From: Triatoma infestans
Lineage: Eukaryota > Arthropoda > Insecta > Hemiptera > Reduviidae
Length of the DNA stretch: 64,000 nt
Assembly: GCA_011037195.1 (NCBI GenBank)
Contig: JAAEAF010014934.1
Coordinates: 1 to 64,000 of the forward strand
Direction of reading: 5' to 3'
The translations under genes and the position numbers were made by a program. Positions 35,039 to 47,075 of this stretch are shown here, in pieces (within the stretch, counting starts at the first letter, position 1; the number at the start of each line of letters is the position of its first letter). The notes beneath the pieces were generated by a model. It did not search any database. It worked only from the letters and a program-made list of their open reading frames with translations, and was not told the DNA's origin.

Positions 35039-35590
35039 AATTTTGGAAAAGGTGTAGGTATTACCTACATGTTGTTATCCACCTTGAAAATAATTGTCCG
35101 GTTTTTTTATGTATCTAATATAATTTAAAAAAGGTGGCGGTTTTACCAAATGTTGATATTCAACTTGAGAATTATTTATACGTCTCAGGGAGTTCTAGCT
35201 GTATAACCCATGTTTTAGAACCAAAGTTCATATTCCATCTCAAGACTTCACAGAGGGCACAGTGAGTACCATTTTTGTACGTAACCTAGGATTTTTTTTT
35301 ATTTTTTATTATATTATATGGTTATATATTGTCAGAAATTTTTTTTCTTTTAGATGTCTGATTTAAAGGATGTATTGAAGGCTGAAGGCTGAACAAAATG
35401 CCGTGATAAGTCAATAAAAAATCTAACACAAAACGTAGCATCAGTATAGTTTAGATAAAAAAAGTTGGAAACTAAATTTGGCAGCTCCGTATTAGTTAGC
35501 TTAAGAAAAATTGATGATGATGAGGAAATTAGATGTTTTATCCCGAAAAAAACTTCTCAGATCAAATTAGTGAGGACTTAATTAAAGGGT
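35039..35590 (+). repeat. Terminal inverted repeat, left arm (552 bp)
   Basis: Inverted copy of 37231-37782, about 85-90 percent by eye. It includes an in-arm reading frame that begins ATGTCTGATTTAAAGG (35354), preceded by a splice-acceptor-like TTTTTTCTTTTAG; the right arm reads ATA instead of ATG there. Confidence 0.85.
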
Positions 35591-37143
35591 AAAAACCATT
35601 AAAAGTAAGTAAAGTAAAGTAATGCCTATTTTTTCAGGCGGGCTTCGTCCTAATGGATACCTGACTTTGACCTTGATCATTATGTATGTTTTAAAGTTAA
35701 AATGTAATAACTGATGAAGATTTTTTAACTCAGGAATATGCGCAACCCATTCACTGAGGATAAGTTAACTATAAAAACATCTCACATATTATGCAATATC
35801 ACCAGTATTAGACCAAACTTTAATTGCAGTATTTGCAATTTACGACTGTTCCTTGAACAAAAAGCTAAAAGCTGTGACGCTTGTTTAACCGATCTAAATT
35901 CCATGATTATAGAGGACTTATAAAACTCGGTTGGGCAATATCTTACTAAACATGCTTTATGTAGTAAGTTCTTTAATATCAATAAATGTTTTAACAATTA
36001 ATTCAATAGTTCAATATTTATTTTTTACAATGTCAAGAATGTAACATTTCCTTTAATTATAAAAATCCGTACAATATTCATAGAACTTTAACACATCATG
36101 GTGAATGTAAAAACTTTACATGCATTTGTGGTGAAACGTATTTACATAAAAATAATCTAAATATATAGAGAAAAAAATGTACAATCGTGGAACTTATTTG
36201 TAAGTATTTAAATTTCGGATTAACTTTTTTCCTTTTTTTCAAAATTGTAATGAGTAGTCCTTTCTTTTTAGATGCAGGAAATGTAATTCAGTCCTGCCAG
36301 ATATACACAATGGGCGATTACATGAGACTGCTTGCGGTGCAAAAATATCTAGATTTGGAGAACCTTCAAGAAAGGAACTCTTAACGTTAAAATCCGTTAA
36401 GAGTTCCTTCCTGAATCGGATGGTGTTATACCCTATGAGACAGCATTTGCCGACTGCCTTCCATCGTATTTTGTTCGCTCGCCTTATTGTAAGGACCTAC
36501 CCACATTTTTATAAAGCACCCATTCTAAAGATAGAAGACTCCATTAAGGAAAATGTGGTGAAATACTTTTCGATCAAATTCAACCTCCTGGTATACTGCA
36601 CGTTTCAAAATCTCCATGGAGAAGAATTAGTGAAAGCTTTGAAAATGAAACAGAGCAGTTAACGTTGAGAATGACATCAACTCTCTTCTGTGTAACGACT
36701 TTTATAAATTATAGATGGAGCTGGAGGAAGCAGGTATGTCGAAGAGTGGATGGTCGTTGATATATCAATCAATGGATTAAGGGTACGAGTAAGTAAACAT
36801 AATCCATTAAAAGCTTCCACATATATTCCGTTGCCCAAATCAATTGAAACTAAAAAAAAGCTTGTATAAATGTGAACAAAGTGGCAATAGATGTTTTGTA
36901 TACGCCATCCTCTCTAAATTTATTGATGGAAGACATGCAGGACGTCAAAGTAAATATAAAGCGTTAGAACCTAAGTATAATTTCACATCTACAAATTTTC
37001 CAACACATCTTAAAGATGTGAAAAAATTTGAATCAATTAATAACATTTCAATAAATATTTTTGGGTTGGATGAAAATGAACGCTTATATCCTCTTAATGT
37101 TGTCAAAGTAGAATTGGATGATCATCGCGATCTGTTACTTTAA
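35354..37143 (+). pseudogene. Possible Maverick/Polinton-like coding remnant
   Basis: A broken coding region between long inverted repeats. In order: an in-arm start with stops; a 61-codon piece with CNITSIRPNFNCSICNLRLF and CDAC (35738-35923); a C2H2-like piece (CQECNISFNYKNPYNIHRT, about 36025-36080); another cysteine piece (CNSVLPDIHNGRLHETAC, about 36280-36335); an 80-codon frame (36420-36662); then SGWSLIYQSMD (about 36738) and the clearest block (36844-37143) with CFVYAIL, YPLNVV and HRDLLL. From memory, zinc-finger pieces followed by a conserved CF..A.L...YPL..HVNLL block occur ahead of the DNA polymerase B of Mavericks and adinto-like elements in arthropods. No polymerase, integrase or capsid gene is present. 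The family assignment is tentative; the decay is certain. Confidence 0.45.
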
Positions 37144-37230
37144 ATACTAAGGATCCACTAGGCGAAGTGTATAGTAAATGAATTATTGGGGTTTAGCTCT
37201 CTATATACAAGGGATAAAGATAATTGTTTA

Positions 37231-37782
37231 TACTCCTTAATTAAGTCCTCACTAACTTGCTCTGAGGAGGTTTTTTGTGAGAAAACATCTAATTTCCTCA
37301 TCATCATCACTTTTTCTTAAGCTAACTAATACGGAGCTGCCAAATTTAGTTTCCAACTTTTTTATCCAAACTATATTGTATGCTACGTTTTGTGTTAGAT
37401 TTTTTATTGACTTATACACGGCATTTTGTTCAGCTGATATGGTATTCAATACATCTTTTAAATCAGATATCTAAAAGAAAAAATTTTTCTTAAAAATATA
37501 TAATCACATAATATAATAAATAATAAATAAAAAAAATCCTAGATTACTTAAAAAATGGTACACACTGTGTCCTCTGCGAAGTCCTGAGATGGAATATGAA
37601 CTTTGGTTCTAAAACACGGGTTATATATGCAGCTAGAACTCCCGGAGGCGTATAAATAATTCTCAAGTTGATATTAACAGCGGTAAAAACTATTTTCAAA
37701 TTATATTAATACATAAAAAACCGGGCAATAACTTTCAAAGTGGATAACAACATGCGGTAATACCTACACCTTTTTCAAAATT
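37231..37782 (-). repeat. Terminal inverted repeat, right arm (552 bp)
   Basis: Partner of 35039-35590. On the minus strand it carries a 65-codon open frame (37449-37252) corresponding to the in-arm frame of the left copy, less damaged there. Confidence 0.85.
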
Positions 37783-37998
37783 AAACTATTAATAAAACTA
37801 AATACATTGATAAACTTCGTATACTATACACATACATAAATGCCTATCACTTTCATTTGAAAAATTTTCCAAGGATTTTTTTTTGGATAAGGAGTCCTGT
37901 GGAGAATAGCAATTAGAAGTTTCCTTAATAAACACCACTTCACTGCAATATATGGTTTTACCTATCGTACAATGTTAAAATATTAGTCAATACCACTC

Positions 37999-39404
37999 AA
38001 ACAATGTAAAAACTGTTAATTGACTACACTACTCTCAAACAGTTACTCAAGAAACTGCTTTTAACAAGCACTCATCTGTCTCAACTCTCTGTCTCTCTAA
38101 AGTCCTTTTAGAGGGCAGAGATTCTTCACTAAGCAAGCCACACTAGCTACCGACAGCGAGAACAAGCCAGAGCTCTAACCTGCCACGTCATTGTTAAACG
38201 ATTCACATCATCTAACGCTGTACAATTCCAAGTCCTTCACCAACATCACCACTCTTCGCTAGGTTTCTCTATATACTGTATATACTTCTTACTAAAGTAC
38301 GTCAAAATATAACTTGTATGAGTAGTAGTTTTGTTTATTCCTTTTCATCAACCATCATATCTCGCTATTATTATATTGTGTTTTATTAAAGAAAAATATT
38401 AATCTGTATCTAGTAAATATTAAAACAATTTTTATTAAATTTTATAATAATAATAACTTCGATTATATAAAGATGAATTGCATTTGTGAACCAATAAAAA
38501 GGAAACGCTATAACAATCTACTCAAAGAAGTAGTAATAAGATAAAAACAGGAAAATACACAAATATTATTGAAGTGTGGTGTATCTCTTAAAAAGTTTTT
38601 GTTGTGCTAGCGAATAGAATAAAGTGACCTTTATGTATTGTGAATAGTAGAACGGACAGAAGATGAAATATGAGCTGTAGAGAAAACTATAGTTAGAAAG
38701 AATGGCAGGAGAAAGTAAGATGAAATGTTGAAGGACAAGAGTAATGTGATAAAATATAAAATAGAAGGCTAAAATCTTCTTTAGTCAGTTGTCCATTCTC
38801 TTTTTTTCTTTTACCATCAACTGTGGGCTCACAAAATACACATGCGCATAGTGTATATATATGTACACACACTCATACATACATTCACAACATGTTCGCA
38901 CGCAGAGAGATGATAGAGCCTTTATGAATGTATCACTTTTTCTTGGTGCCAACAGTATCTTATACGTACAACATAAAAGGAAGTCCTTATATTGGATGGC
39001 CAAACATTATTGACATCATTTTATGATAAATTCGTTTTCCTCAGGATAAATTATAGAGAGGTCAATTTTATTTCAATTTTTAACATTTCATTTTTGTATT
39101 TACACCATCAATTTGATTTTAGAAATTATCTTACCAGAATATAACAATGTCAGGTTGTAGAGAGTGCCTAAAGAGAAAGCAGATTTGGAATGGAGGATTT
39201 TTTAGATATTCTCAGGCTATTGTTGGTATTTCACTTCTGGTCTAGTGTTCAAACTGAAAAAGTAACTCCAATCAACCCACTTGCTCATTCTTCATGCTCA
39301 TCTTTCCTTAAGTATTTTCAAGTCAGTAGTGGTACAGCAATCTCTCCTTTCTCATCAGTGGGTGCAGAAGTTCCGCAGTGGAGTATATTTAGCCCTATCA
39401 TCTA
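37999..39404 (+). repeat. Long inverted repeat, left arm (1.4 kb)
   Basis: Inverted partner of 45020-46464. Similarity is very high over 38400-39160: the 73-codon frames at 38785-39003 (minus) and 45423-45641 (plus) differ at only about three residues. The arm holds non-coding DNA plus, at its inner end, part of a Jockey-like RT. Confidence 0.9.
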
Positions 39405-39735
39405 CACAGTGTGCACATCGGACATACCTACATATCCATCAGTACAACTTTGTTCACATGATGATACTGCCATACTAGCTATAAATACAAACCCTACATC
39501 AGCTTCTTATACAAGTTATAGAAACATGGACAAAGTGGCTAATTAAAATGAATCACAGAAATGCCAACATGCCACGTTTAATCTGCGGCAGAGGGCTTCT
39601 GTCCCCCTGTCTTCTTCAAAAGCAATTCTCTACGCGGTGCGTCTGCTTTGAGCTCTTCATAGACAAACGACTCACATGGAATCCACTTACAAGAGTCAAA
39701 AGGCAAGCAATAATTAAAAGAAATTCCTTATAGAT
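39190..39735 (+). pseudogene. Jockey-like RT fragment
   Basis: A degraded palm region: FKYFQVSSGTAISPF-like segment, motif B as VPQWSIFSPIIYTVCTSDIP (normally GVPQGSVLSP), and the catalytic box as SHDDTAILAIN (YADD altered to SHDD). A stop at 39544 and a frame change follow. Positions up to 39404 lie in the inverted repeat; the rest is unique to this copy. Confidence 0.75.
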
Positions 39736-39974
39736 TTAATTTTTTAATATATAGAATAAATTATTAAATGGATGTGGAATTAATAACGATTTAATTAAGT
39801 TGAAGAATAGATTGTTACGCGATAACATGAGTTTCATGATAATTTTTTGTACCAGAAGCCCGATTGCTGTGAGATGAGATCTACGGATACCTATTTAGAA
39901 AATATTTTCAACATATAAAATAAATAAGTGAAAGTAAAAATTGATGGAGTACTTATCACTAGTAAGTGTAAGAA

Positions 39975-40146
39975 TATTTAGGAGAAATACAATATTCACT
40001 TAATGCGATCTGGCCAGACCTTTGTAATTCTATTAACATGTAATATATAATTTCGTCTTTGAATATAAACAGTATATTAAAAGAAACTCTAATTTTGTGT
40101 AACCCAGAGAATCCGTCACTAAGTTTTTATTTAAAATACAACAAAG
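39975..40146 (+). repeat. Nested inverted repeat, left arm
   Basis: Inverted copy of 41715-41893 (shared CTTAATGCGATCTGGCCAG, AGAGAATCCGTC). Together the arms bracket 1.6 kb of retrotransposon pieces. Confidence 0.85.
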
Positions 40147-40194
40147 GGTAAGTGACCTGTTGTAGTCGTCACTTACACACATGGAGAACTAGTG

Positions 40195-40680
40195 CAGGAG
40201 GTATGGCTTGCCGTTAATCCGCTTCCCAGTTATCTAGTTTCATTTAATACGAGGAGGAAATTAGAAGGGCTCAGAATGCCTAGGTCGTTCAGCAAGGACT
40301 TGAGTTTGTGCAGTGAAGTTTAGATATCTTGGGGTTCTCATCAATAATAAATTGAATTGGTGTCTACATTTTGACTACGTTTGCACGAAAGCACAGAAGA
40401 TCATGTGGCAGCGCAAGAGAAGCGCGGTGGGATATGGGGGTGTAAGACCGATATACTTAGACTGGATTTTTAAGAAATTAGTCAAGGCTAGAGTACTCTA
40501 CACCGCAATCGTTTGGTGGCCGGGAATACAGATAGGGAGAATTGTCAGGATGCTGCAGGAAGGCTTGTTTAGCCATAACGTACCTAGCCAATACCGACAT
40601 TTGGAAATATTATTAGCATTGGAACCTCAACAATATTCTGTTGTAGGGGAAGCAATGAAAGGTCACTCAAGATGATGAGG
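40195..40680 (+). pseudogene. Non-LTR RT thumb-region fragment
   Basis: Reads AVNPLPSYLVSFNTRRKLEG, then after a frame change VKFRYLGVLINNKLNW and LVKARVLYTAIVWWPG, ending LLALEPQQYSVVGEAMKG. This is the segment after the catalytic palm of R1/I-type RTs, probably from the same kind of element whose RNase H pieces lie at 31, 33 and 54 kb. A further open frame at 40729-41028 is not recognised. Confidence 0.75.
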
Positions 40681-41269
40681 AGAATAGATAAAAATGTTTA
40701 GCGGTGGAGTTACTAAGAGTGAGAGCAAGTGAGACAAGTGAACCAATTTCGTCTCGCCAAAATTGATGAGGCGCGTAACAGAGGGGTGGGGGGGTTGGAG
40801 AGAAGTTATAAGATCAGTATTATCAATGTAGGGGACGAAACCTTCACAAGGCTAATGGAGGAAAATAATGGCATTATTTTCTTAGAAAAGTCCTTAAAGC
40901 TGGCCAAACTTGCGAAACAACCGCTAGAAAAGCAAAGAGATCAAAGCAACGCTGCCAATGTACTAACACGCTCTTCCTTCGGGAACAGTTTTCTCTATGT
41001 TCGTTTATTCTCCTCGCTAATTTCATAAATTATATTCTGTGAAGTAAAGGGTAGAGTGCATTTCAACAACGCCATCATTCTGCGTGAAAATTGTGACACT
41101 AGCATTGTATTGCGGACTGGATGGGAACTAGAGATGTGCCATCAACTCGAATATGAACTTCTGTGATGGAAGAATTTGGACAGGGAATTTCCTAATCCGG
41201 CTGGCCTAATCTGGAAATAGTGATGTACCTTTAGTGGCTTGCGGATTGGAAATGAAACTCGAGATATCG

Positions 41270-41705
41270 TAAGTGGTAGAAATCCCATCATACTATTGCA
41301 TTAATAAATTTCTACCAAACCTTCCAACCTATACAGAATACAAGCGTTCCAATCTAAACTTCTACGACACATTACTGACGCACCCTACTATTTCTCAAAC
41401 CTTAAACTACACACTGATCTCAATATACCATTCGTTACAGACACAATCACAACCAAATACAAAAATTTACACAAAACACTATCACAACATAACAATTCTC
41501 TCATCTCCAACTTATGCTTGCCACAGAATACAACAAGGAGACTGAAAAGGAGCTGGTCTAGGGATAACATTTGCAACTAAACGCCCTAATAATGCCAGAA
41601 GTGTCATCGCTGGATGGCTTCTCCAGTCGAGTTCCTCAAGCCAACAGTATCAGCAGCTTATACAAGAAATAAACTAAAAAAATAAAAAATAAATAAATAA
41701 ATTTC
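41270..41705 (+). pseudogene. Jockey-like 3' end with A-rich tail
   Basis: C-terminal coding debris (41273-41545 open, rich in Thr/Tyr/His), then a basic WSRD segment and an A-rich end (AAATAAACTAAAAAAATAAA, about 41668-41700). It meets the right nested arm at 41705-41715. Identification rests on layout and is weak. Confidence 0.45.
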
Positions 41706-41714
41706 TAGAACATC

Positions 41715-41893
41715 ACAAAGTATATTTTGTATTTTAAATAAAAACATAGCGACGGATTCTCTAGATTACACAAAATTTGAGTTTCTTTTAATATGCTGTT
41801 TATATTTAAATACGAAATTATATATTACATTTTAAAAAAATTACAAAGGTCTGGCCAGATCGCATTAAGTGGATATTGTATTTCTCCTAGAAG
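41715..41893 (-). repeat. Nested inverted repeat, right arm
   Basis: Partner of 39975-40146. Confidence 0.85.
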
Positions 41894-42504
41894 AGTGATG
41901 AAAAAAAAATTTTCAACTTTAAACTTAAAAGATGAAAACAGATATTAGAAATTGATGGAAATTTCATATGGTTCATTTTTTCAATTAGAATACGCACTTT
42001 GCAGTGAGAGTCCTGTCGTTACTGTGAAAGCACTTTTGGAGAAATGCCAGACCGGTTTCACATACATACCACATATACAGCAAACTAAAACGACTAGTTA
42101 TCTTTTGTAACAAACACATATATGCGTTTTTTTTTTTAAACTTAACCAAAAAATATTTGATTTTTATAATATCTAATTAACAAATCAGTAATATCTGTCT
42201 GTAATTTTTTTTTATATTTGCACAATTTGGAATTGTTTTTTGTACCTTTCATACCATTATAAGATCAGTGGTGCGATCTAATCTAATAGTTCATACTTAA
42301 GATTTACATCCCTTAGAAACAGATTATCTCTTTGTTTCAATGATCTAAACGCCCCTGGTGTTATAAAGATGAATAGAAAAATCATAAATATCTCTTTTAC
42401 TTTTGGATTTATGAAAAATGTTACAGAAAAAAATGATTAAGATAGAAGAAATTTATCATTTTACTTATTTTGTTTTCTCTTATATATTCTATTATTATAT
42501 TTCA
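41894..42504. other. No gene seen
   Basis: AT-rich; left flank of the Jockey-like insertion. Confidence 0.4.
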
Positions 42505-42518
42505 TTTCAGAAATTTAT
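42505..42518. repeat. Target-site duplication, left copy
   Basis: TTTCAGAAATTTAT, identical to 43502-43515. Confidence 0.92.
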
Positions 42519-43501
42519 ATTATTATATTTACAAATTATTATGGGCCAGCTCGCTTAGAGCTTTACACATAGGGCTATTGAAAGATAAAGAAACAATAAA
42601 ACAAAGATGAGTTCAGAGATCTTGGTAGAGTCTGGGTTTTAATCGTCTGGATGAAGTAGGCTCGCCTATGTGGTAATGTGAAGCTGAGGGTAGTGTGTGA
42701 AGCGTTAGGAAGAAATTGTCTGTAAGTTTAGTCATGTGCGTGTATATATCTGGCACGTCAAGTTCTCTGTGTGTTTGTGTGTTTCTGACAAACCAGGGAG
42801 CGTTTAGTGCTATTCGCAGTACCTTGTTTTGGAAAGTCTGCAATCGTTTTGTTAGTATATTGCTAGCTGTTATCCAAACTGGACAGGCATATGTCAGGAG
42901 AGGTCTAAGGAGAGTTTTATAGAGTAGTGTGGTGCAGGAGTGTTTGAGTGGTGTGTTTCTGTTAATGAGTGGGTAGAGTTGTTTCAGTCGGGTGTATGCT
43001 TGTTGCAGTTTAGTGTTAATGTGTAGTCTCCAGGTGAGTCTTGTATCAAGGATTACGCCCAGATAACGCACTCCTTGGTCTTTTTGTTTCCAGGGAATTT
43101 GCTGGTTGTCAATTGTTAGTAGGCGAAGGTCTTCATTCCGAAACCGCCGGAGAGCGAAGATTTTCGCTTCAGTTTTAGATGGGTTTAACTTTAGCTTCCA
43201 TCGGTGAAACCAGCCAGATATACAGTCTATTGATGTTTGTAAGTCAGTAATGCTTTCGTTAATGTCTGTACTGGATGAGGCTAACATGGTATCGTCCGCG
43301 TAGGTAGCTAAGGTCGCTGTAGTAGGTTCACGTATGTCTGAGCAGTAGAGGTTGAAGAGTATTGGGCTCATGATTGCCCCTTGTGGTAGTCCCGCTAGTA
43401 TTTGTCTTTCTGTACTGAATGTATTGTTGAGTCTTACCTGGAATGTTCTGTCTTGTAAGAAGGATCCTATTATTCGAGTTAGGTATGTTGGTGCGTTTGT
43501 G
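42519..43501 (-). mobile_element. 5'-truncated Jockey-like insertion
   Basis: 983 bp flanked by a perfect 14-bp duplication (42505-42518, 43502-43515). The 3' end on the minus strand is AT-rich (ATAATTTGTAAATATAATAAT) rather than pure poly(A). Everything upstream of RT motif B is missing. Confidence 0.93.
42613..43500 (-). pseudogene. Jockey-like RT, 5'-truncated but open frame
   Basis: The frame is uninterrupted from the truncation point (43500) to the stop at 42613, about 295 codons. It shows FLQDRTFQVRLNN, motif B LAGLPQGAIMSPILFNLY, the intact catalytic box ATYADDTMLASS, then SGWFHRWKLKLNPSKTEA, VRYLGVILDTRLTW and the Jockey C-terminal pattern NKVLRIALNAPWFVRN. The open frame and identical 14-bp duplication indicate a young insertion, dead on arrival because the endonuclease and first RT motifs are absent. 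Confidence 0.92.
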
Positions 43502-43515
43502 TTTCAGAAATTTAT

Positions 43516-44086
43516 TTTCCAATTAATTTATTATATTATTATGGTTTTATTTATTATATTAGATTAATATGAACTTCTTTAATTAATATTAACTTAATTC
43601 CCCTTTAAACCGCCCGACAGAACTATCGATCAGGTTAACTAATAACTTTTAATTAGCGCCGTTCTAAGTTTCTTCTCCTAGAGGCGGAATGTTAATTGAA
43701 AATTTGGCTCGAGTATTATGCTCCGAGAGAGGGATTTTGCGGAAATAACCAGCTGATATTTTCATTAATATTATAATTTAATTATTTTAAACAACGATGT
43801 TTTCTTTTTGTTTTATTCCAACTGAAGGGGAAAAAAATGTTAAAGAAGAATGAAGAATGAAATTATTCGTATTTTTGGAAGACTTTGCCGTGTTGTTCAA
43901 CAGGAGAAGGTGGAAGAATGCTAAGCAAGAGAACTGTGGAGTTAGAGAGAATCGAAGGTGAGAGACCGAGAGAGGTAGGTGACCTGCAGGGACTGAGTAA
44001 AGAATGTAGCAATTTTCTCTTCAGAGGATTTGTTTTCTAAATTCTTAAAAAATTTATTCACTAATTTGCACTCAAAGTTGAGGTCC
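43516..44086. other. No gene seen
   Basis: AT-rich sequence between the Jockey-like insertion and a solo LTR. Confidence 0.4.
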
Positions 44087-44090
44087 TTTG

Positions 44091-44554
44091 TGTGATGGAT
44101 GCAAGAAATATAAAAATATATTTAATTTAAAAAAAAAAAAATTCAAAATATGTAACATTCCCTTACAAAAGGACATTTCAGGTAGAAGACCACTATTGTC
44201 TTTAGAGTTCATGAACTTGATAGCATTGTCTACCCTTTCTTCTCACAGGGGAAGATTTGAAATTACAATTAGAAGACATTCCTTCAATATAGTTTGTGGT
44301 AGACACCGAAGCTGAACACTTTCAGGAGCACTTGTTTTTCGCTCTCTTAGCATCAGTTCATATTAATAAGTTAATAATTCCTTTGCAAATAACTTGTAGT
44401 TATTATTTTAATAGAATATATTTATTGTTAGCAGTGGTGACTACTTTCTTATTTCTGATAATTCACTCTCTTAAACATATATATTTACAAGCCCTTTTAC
44501 AAAACCGCTCAATCCACTACAACCTACAACAATACATCTCACCAATTACATTTC
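44091..44554 (-). repeat. Solo LTR, family 2, copy 1
   Basis: 464 bp; on the minus strand TGAAATG...CATCACA. A perfect TTTG duplication flanks it (44087-44090, 44555-44558). Inverted partner of 58670-59158, with the shared 19-mer (CCCTTTCTTCTCACAGGGG, 44233-44251). The strand given is relative to the 58.7-kb copy; the transcription direction is not known. Confidence 0.9.
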
Positions 44555-44558
44555 ATTT

Positions 44559-45019
44559 GAAAACAAAATTATGAAAATTAACGGCGATCGCAATACTTCA
44601 TGTTACTACGAAGTAAGAGAAAGTAAAAATTATTAGATATTATAAATGAAATTCCCTCATTAATACTACATATATATATTTCTTGTGAAAGCGGACTTAT
44701 TTTATTCCTTATCAATGTTTAGTTGGCCAAAGGAAAACTCGGGGATACTAGTGATTAAACGGGATATCAGGGATGGACATGTGGATTGGGCAACGGAATG
44801 ATTGCTATGATTTTGGGAGTTGCTATACGAAAGATATGTCGTTATTGGATGATGAGGTTTTTAAGTGATGTTTTAGTAAGCAGCATCTACTGCTATCAGA
44901 ATAGTTTCGATTGGAATGACTGAAGAGTTCGTATATTTGTAGATTTGGCTGATCCTAGTAATGCCTGTCCATAAATCCACATAGATTTGGGAATCGTAAT
45001 ATATATCATCTAGATAATC
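44559..45019. other. No gene seen
   Basis: Short unique stretch ending at the inner breakpoint of the long inverted repeat, where a 10-bp perfect hairpin lies (45005-45014/45018-45027). Confidence 0.4.
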
Positions 45020-46464
45020 TAGATGATAGGGCTAAACATATTCCTCTGCATAACTTCTGCACCCACTGTTGAGAAAGGAGAGATTGGTGTACCACACCTG
45101 ACTTGAAAATACTTTCAGAAAGATGAGCATGAAGAATGAGCGAGTGGGTTGATTGAATTTACTTTTTCAGTTTGAACACTAGCCCAGAAGTCAAACACCA
45201 ACAAAAGCCTGAAAATATCTAAAAATCCTCCATTCTAAATCTGCTTTCTCTTTAAGCACTTTCTACAACCTGGTGACATTGTTATATTGTGGTATGATAA
45301 TTTCTAAAATGAAATTGATGATGTAAATACAAAAATGAAATGTCAAAAACTGAAATAAAAATGACCTCTCTATAGTTTATCCTGAGGAAAACGAATTTAT
45401 CATAAAATGATGTCAATAATGTTTGGCCATCCAATATAAGGACTTCCTTTTATGTTGTACGTATAAGATACTGTTGGCACCAAGAAAAAGTGATACATTC
45501 ATAAAGGCTCTATCATCTCTCTGCGTGCGAACATGTTGTGAATGTATGTATGAGTGTGTGTACATATATATACACTATGCGCATGTGTATTTTGTGAGCC
45601 CACAGTTGATGGTAAAAGAAGAAAACAGAATGGACATCTAACTAAAGAAGATTTTAGCCTTCTATTTTATATTTTATCACATTACTCTTGTCCTTCAACA
45701 TTTCATCCTACTTTCTCCTGCCATTCTATCTAACTATAGTTTTCTCTACAGCTCATATTTCATCTTCTGTCCGTTCTACTATTCACAATACATAAAGGTC
45801 ACTTTATTCTATTCGCTAGCACAACAAAAACTTTAGGAGATACACCACACTTCAATAATATTTGTGTTATTTTCCTGTTTTTATCTTATTATTACTTCTT
45901 TGAGTAGGTGGTTATAGCGTTTCCTTTTTATTGGTTCACAAATGCAATTCATCTTTATATAATCGAAGTTATTATTATTATAAAATTTAATAAAAATTGT
46001 TTTAATATTTATTAGATTAGATTAAGCTTTTACTTTAATAAAACACAATATATAATAACACAATAACATATATAATAATAAAATATATAAAAACACAATA
46101 TCAAAAAAATAATAATATGGTGGTTGATTGTGACGAAAATGACGACTCATACAAATTGAATTGTAACGTACTTTTGTAAGAAGTATATAGATTATACGGA
46201 GCAATGACTGGTGATGTTGATGATGAACGTAGAATAGTATTGCGTTAGATGATGTGAATCGTTTAATAGTGATTTGGTTGGTTAGAACACTTGCTTGTTG
46301 TCACGTTCGGTAGCTAGTGTGACCTGCTTGTTGAAGAATCTCTGCCCTTTAAAAGGACTTTAGAGAGACAGGGAGATGAGACAGATGATTGCCTGAAAAA
46401 GCAGTTTCTTGAGTAATTGCTTGAGAATAGTACAGTCAACTAACAATAAACTGTTGAATGTTTG
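45020..46464 (-). repeat. Long inverted repeat, right arm (1.4 kb)
   Basis: Partner of 37999-39404. It has an extra AT-rich stretch at about 46030-46110. 45020-45290 is the minus-strand copy of the Jockey-like RT fragment. The spacer between arms (39405-45019) holds four other elements. Confidence 0.9.
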
Positions 46465-47075
46465 ACTGGTTGTTTTGCTGTTGATGGCTTTTAGTATTTC
46501 TTCAAGTGCTGGTTTAGCATTTGTAGTCTTCACCCTACAAGCTTGATTTTGTAATTTCTCAAGTATTCAATGTTGAACTTGCTACTTGCTAAAGTCCTCC
46601 TCAGAAGCCGCGTTTATATCCATCTATCCTCTACTTAAACGTGTAGAGGGAAGCTAAAACCTTGCCTCTCAAGGTTGTGGCTCCCATTTATTCTTAATGC
46701 AGAGGTTAATGCGTAGTTATGGAGCGCACAATGCTAGCTCTTGGTACGTGGTTTCAGCAACATAGAGTTCAGCGCTTATGTGGCGAATTTCTTTAATAGA
46801 GGATGGATGCATTATATACATACATTAAAGATAAAAAATCAAGCATGAAATAAACCTTCATTTAAAATAAACGATTTAAAATAAGATCGATTTATTAATA
46901 TAGAGAAAATAAAAAAAGAAACAGTAAACATTAGGAAGAATATGTTATTTTAAATTTTATTTTTATCAGTTTACTTTGAATCTCTACATGTAATGATTGT
47001 AATACAGTTCACAGTTTCAAAAGAAGAAGATTCCTAATGGCAGACCATGTTTTAGAAAGTTAAATTTTAGACAGA
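46465..47075. other. No gene seen
   Basis: Sequence between two long inverted repeats; no recognised feature. Confidence 0.4.

Noticed and set aside
38785..39003. 73-codon frame nearly identical to 45423-45641
   Set aside because: Conservation reflects the recent inverted duplication, which also preserves flanking non-coding DNA; most residues come from AT-rich microsatellite-like sequence (CVYIYIHY).
44296..44574. Similar small frames at 44296-44574 and 58635-58856
   Set aside because: Both lie wholly or mostly in copies of the same solo LTR; similarity is at the DNA level.
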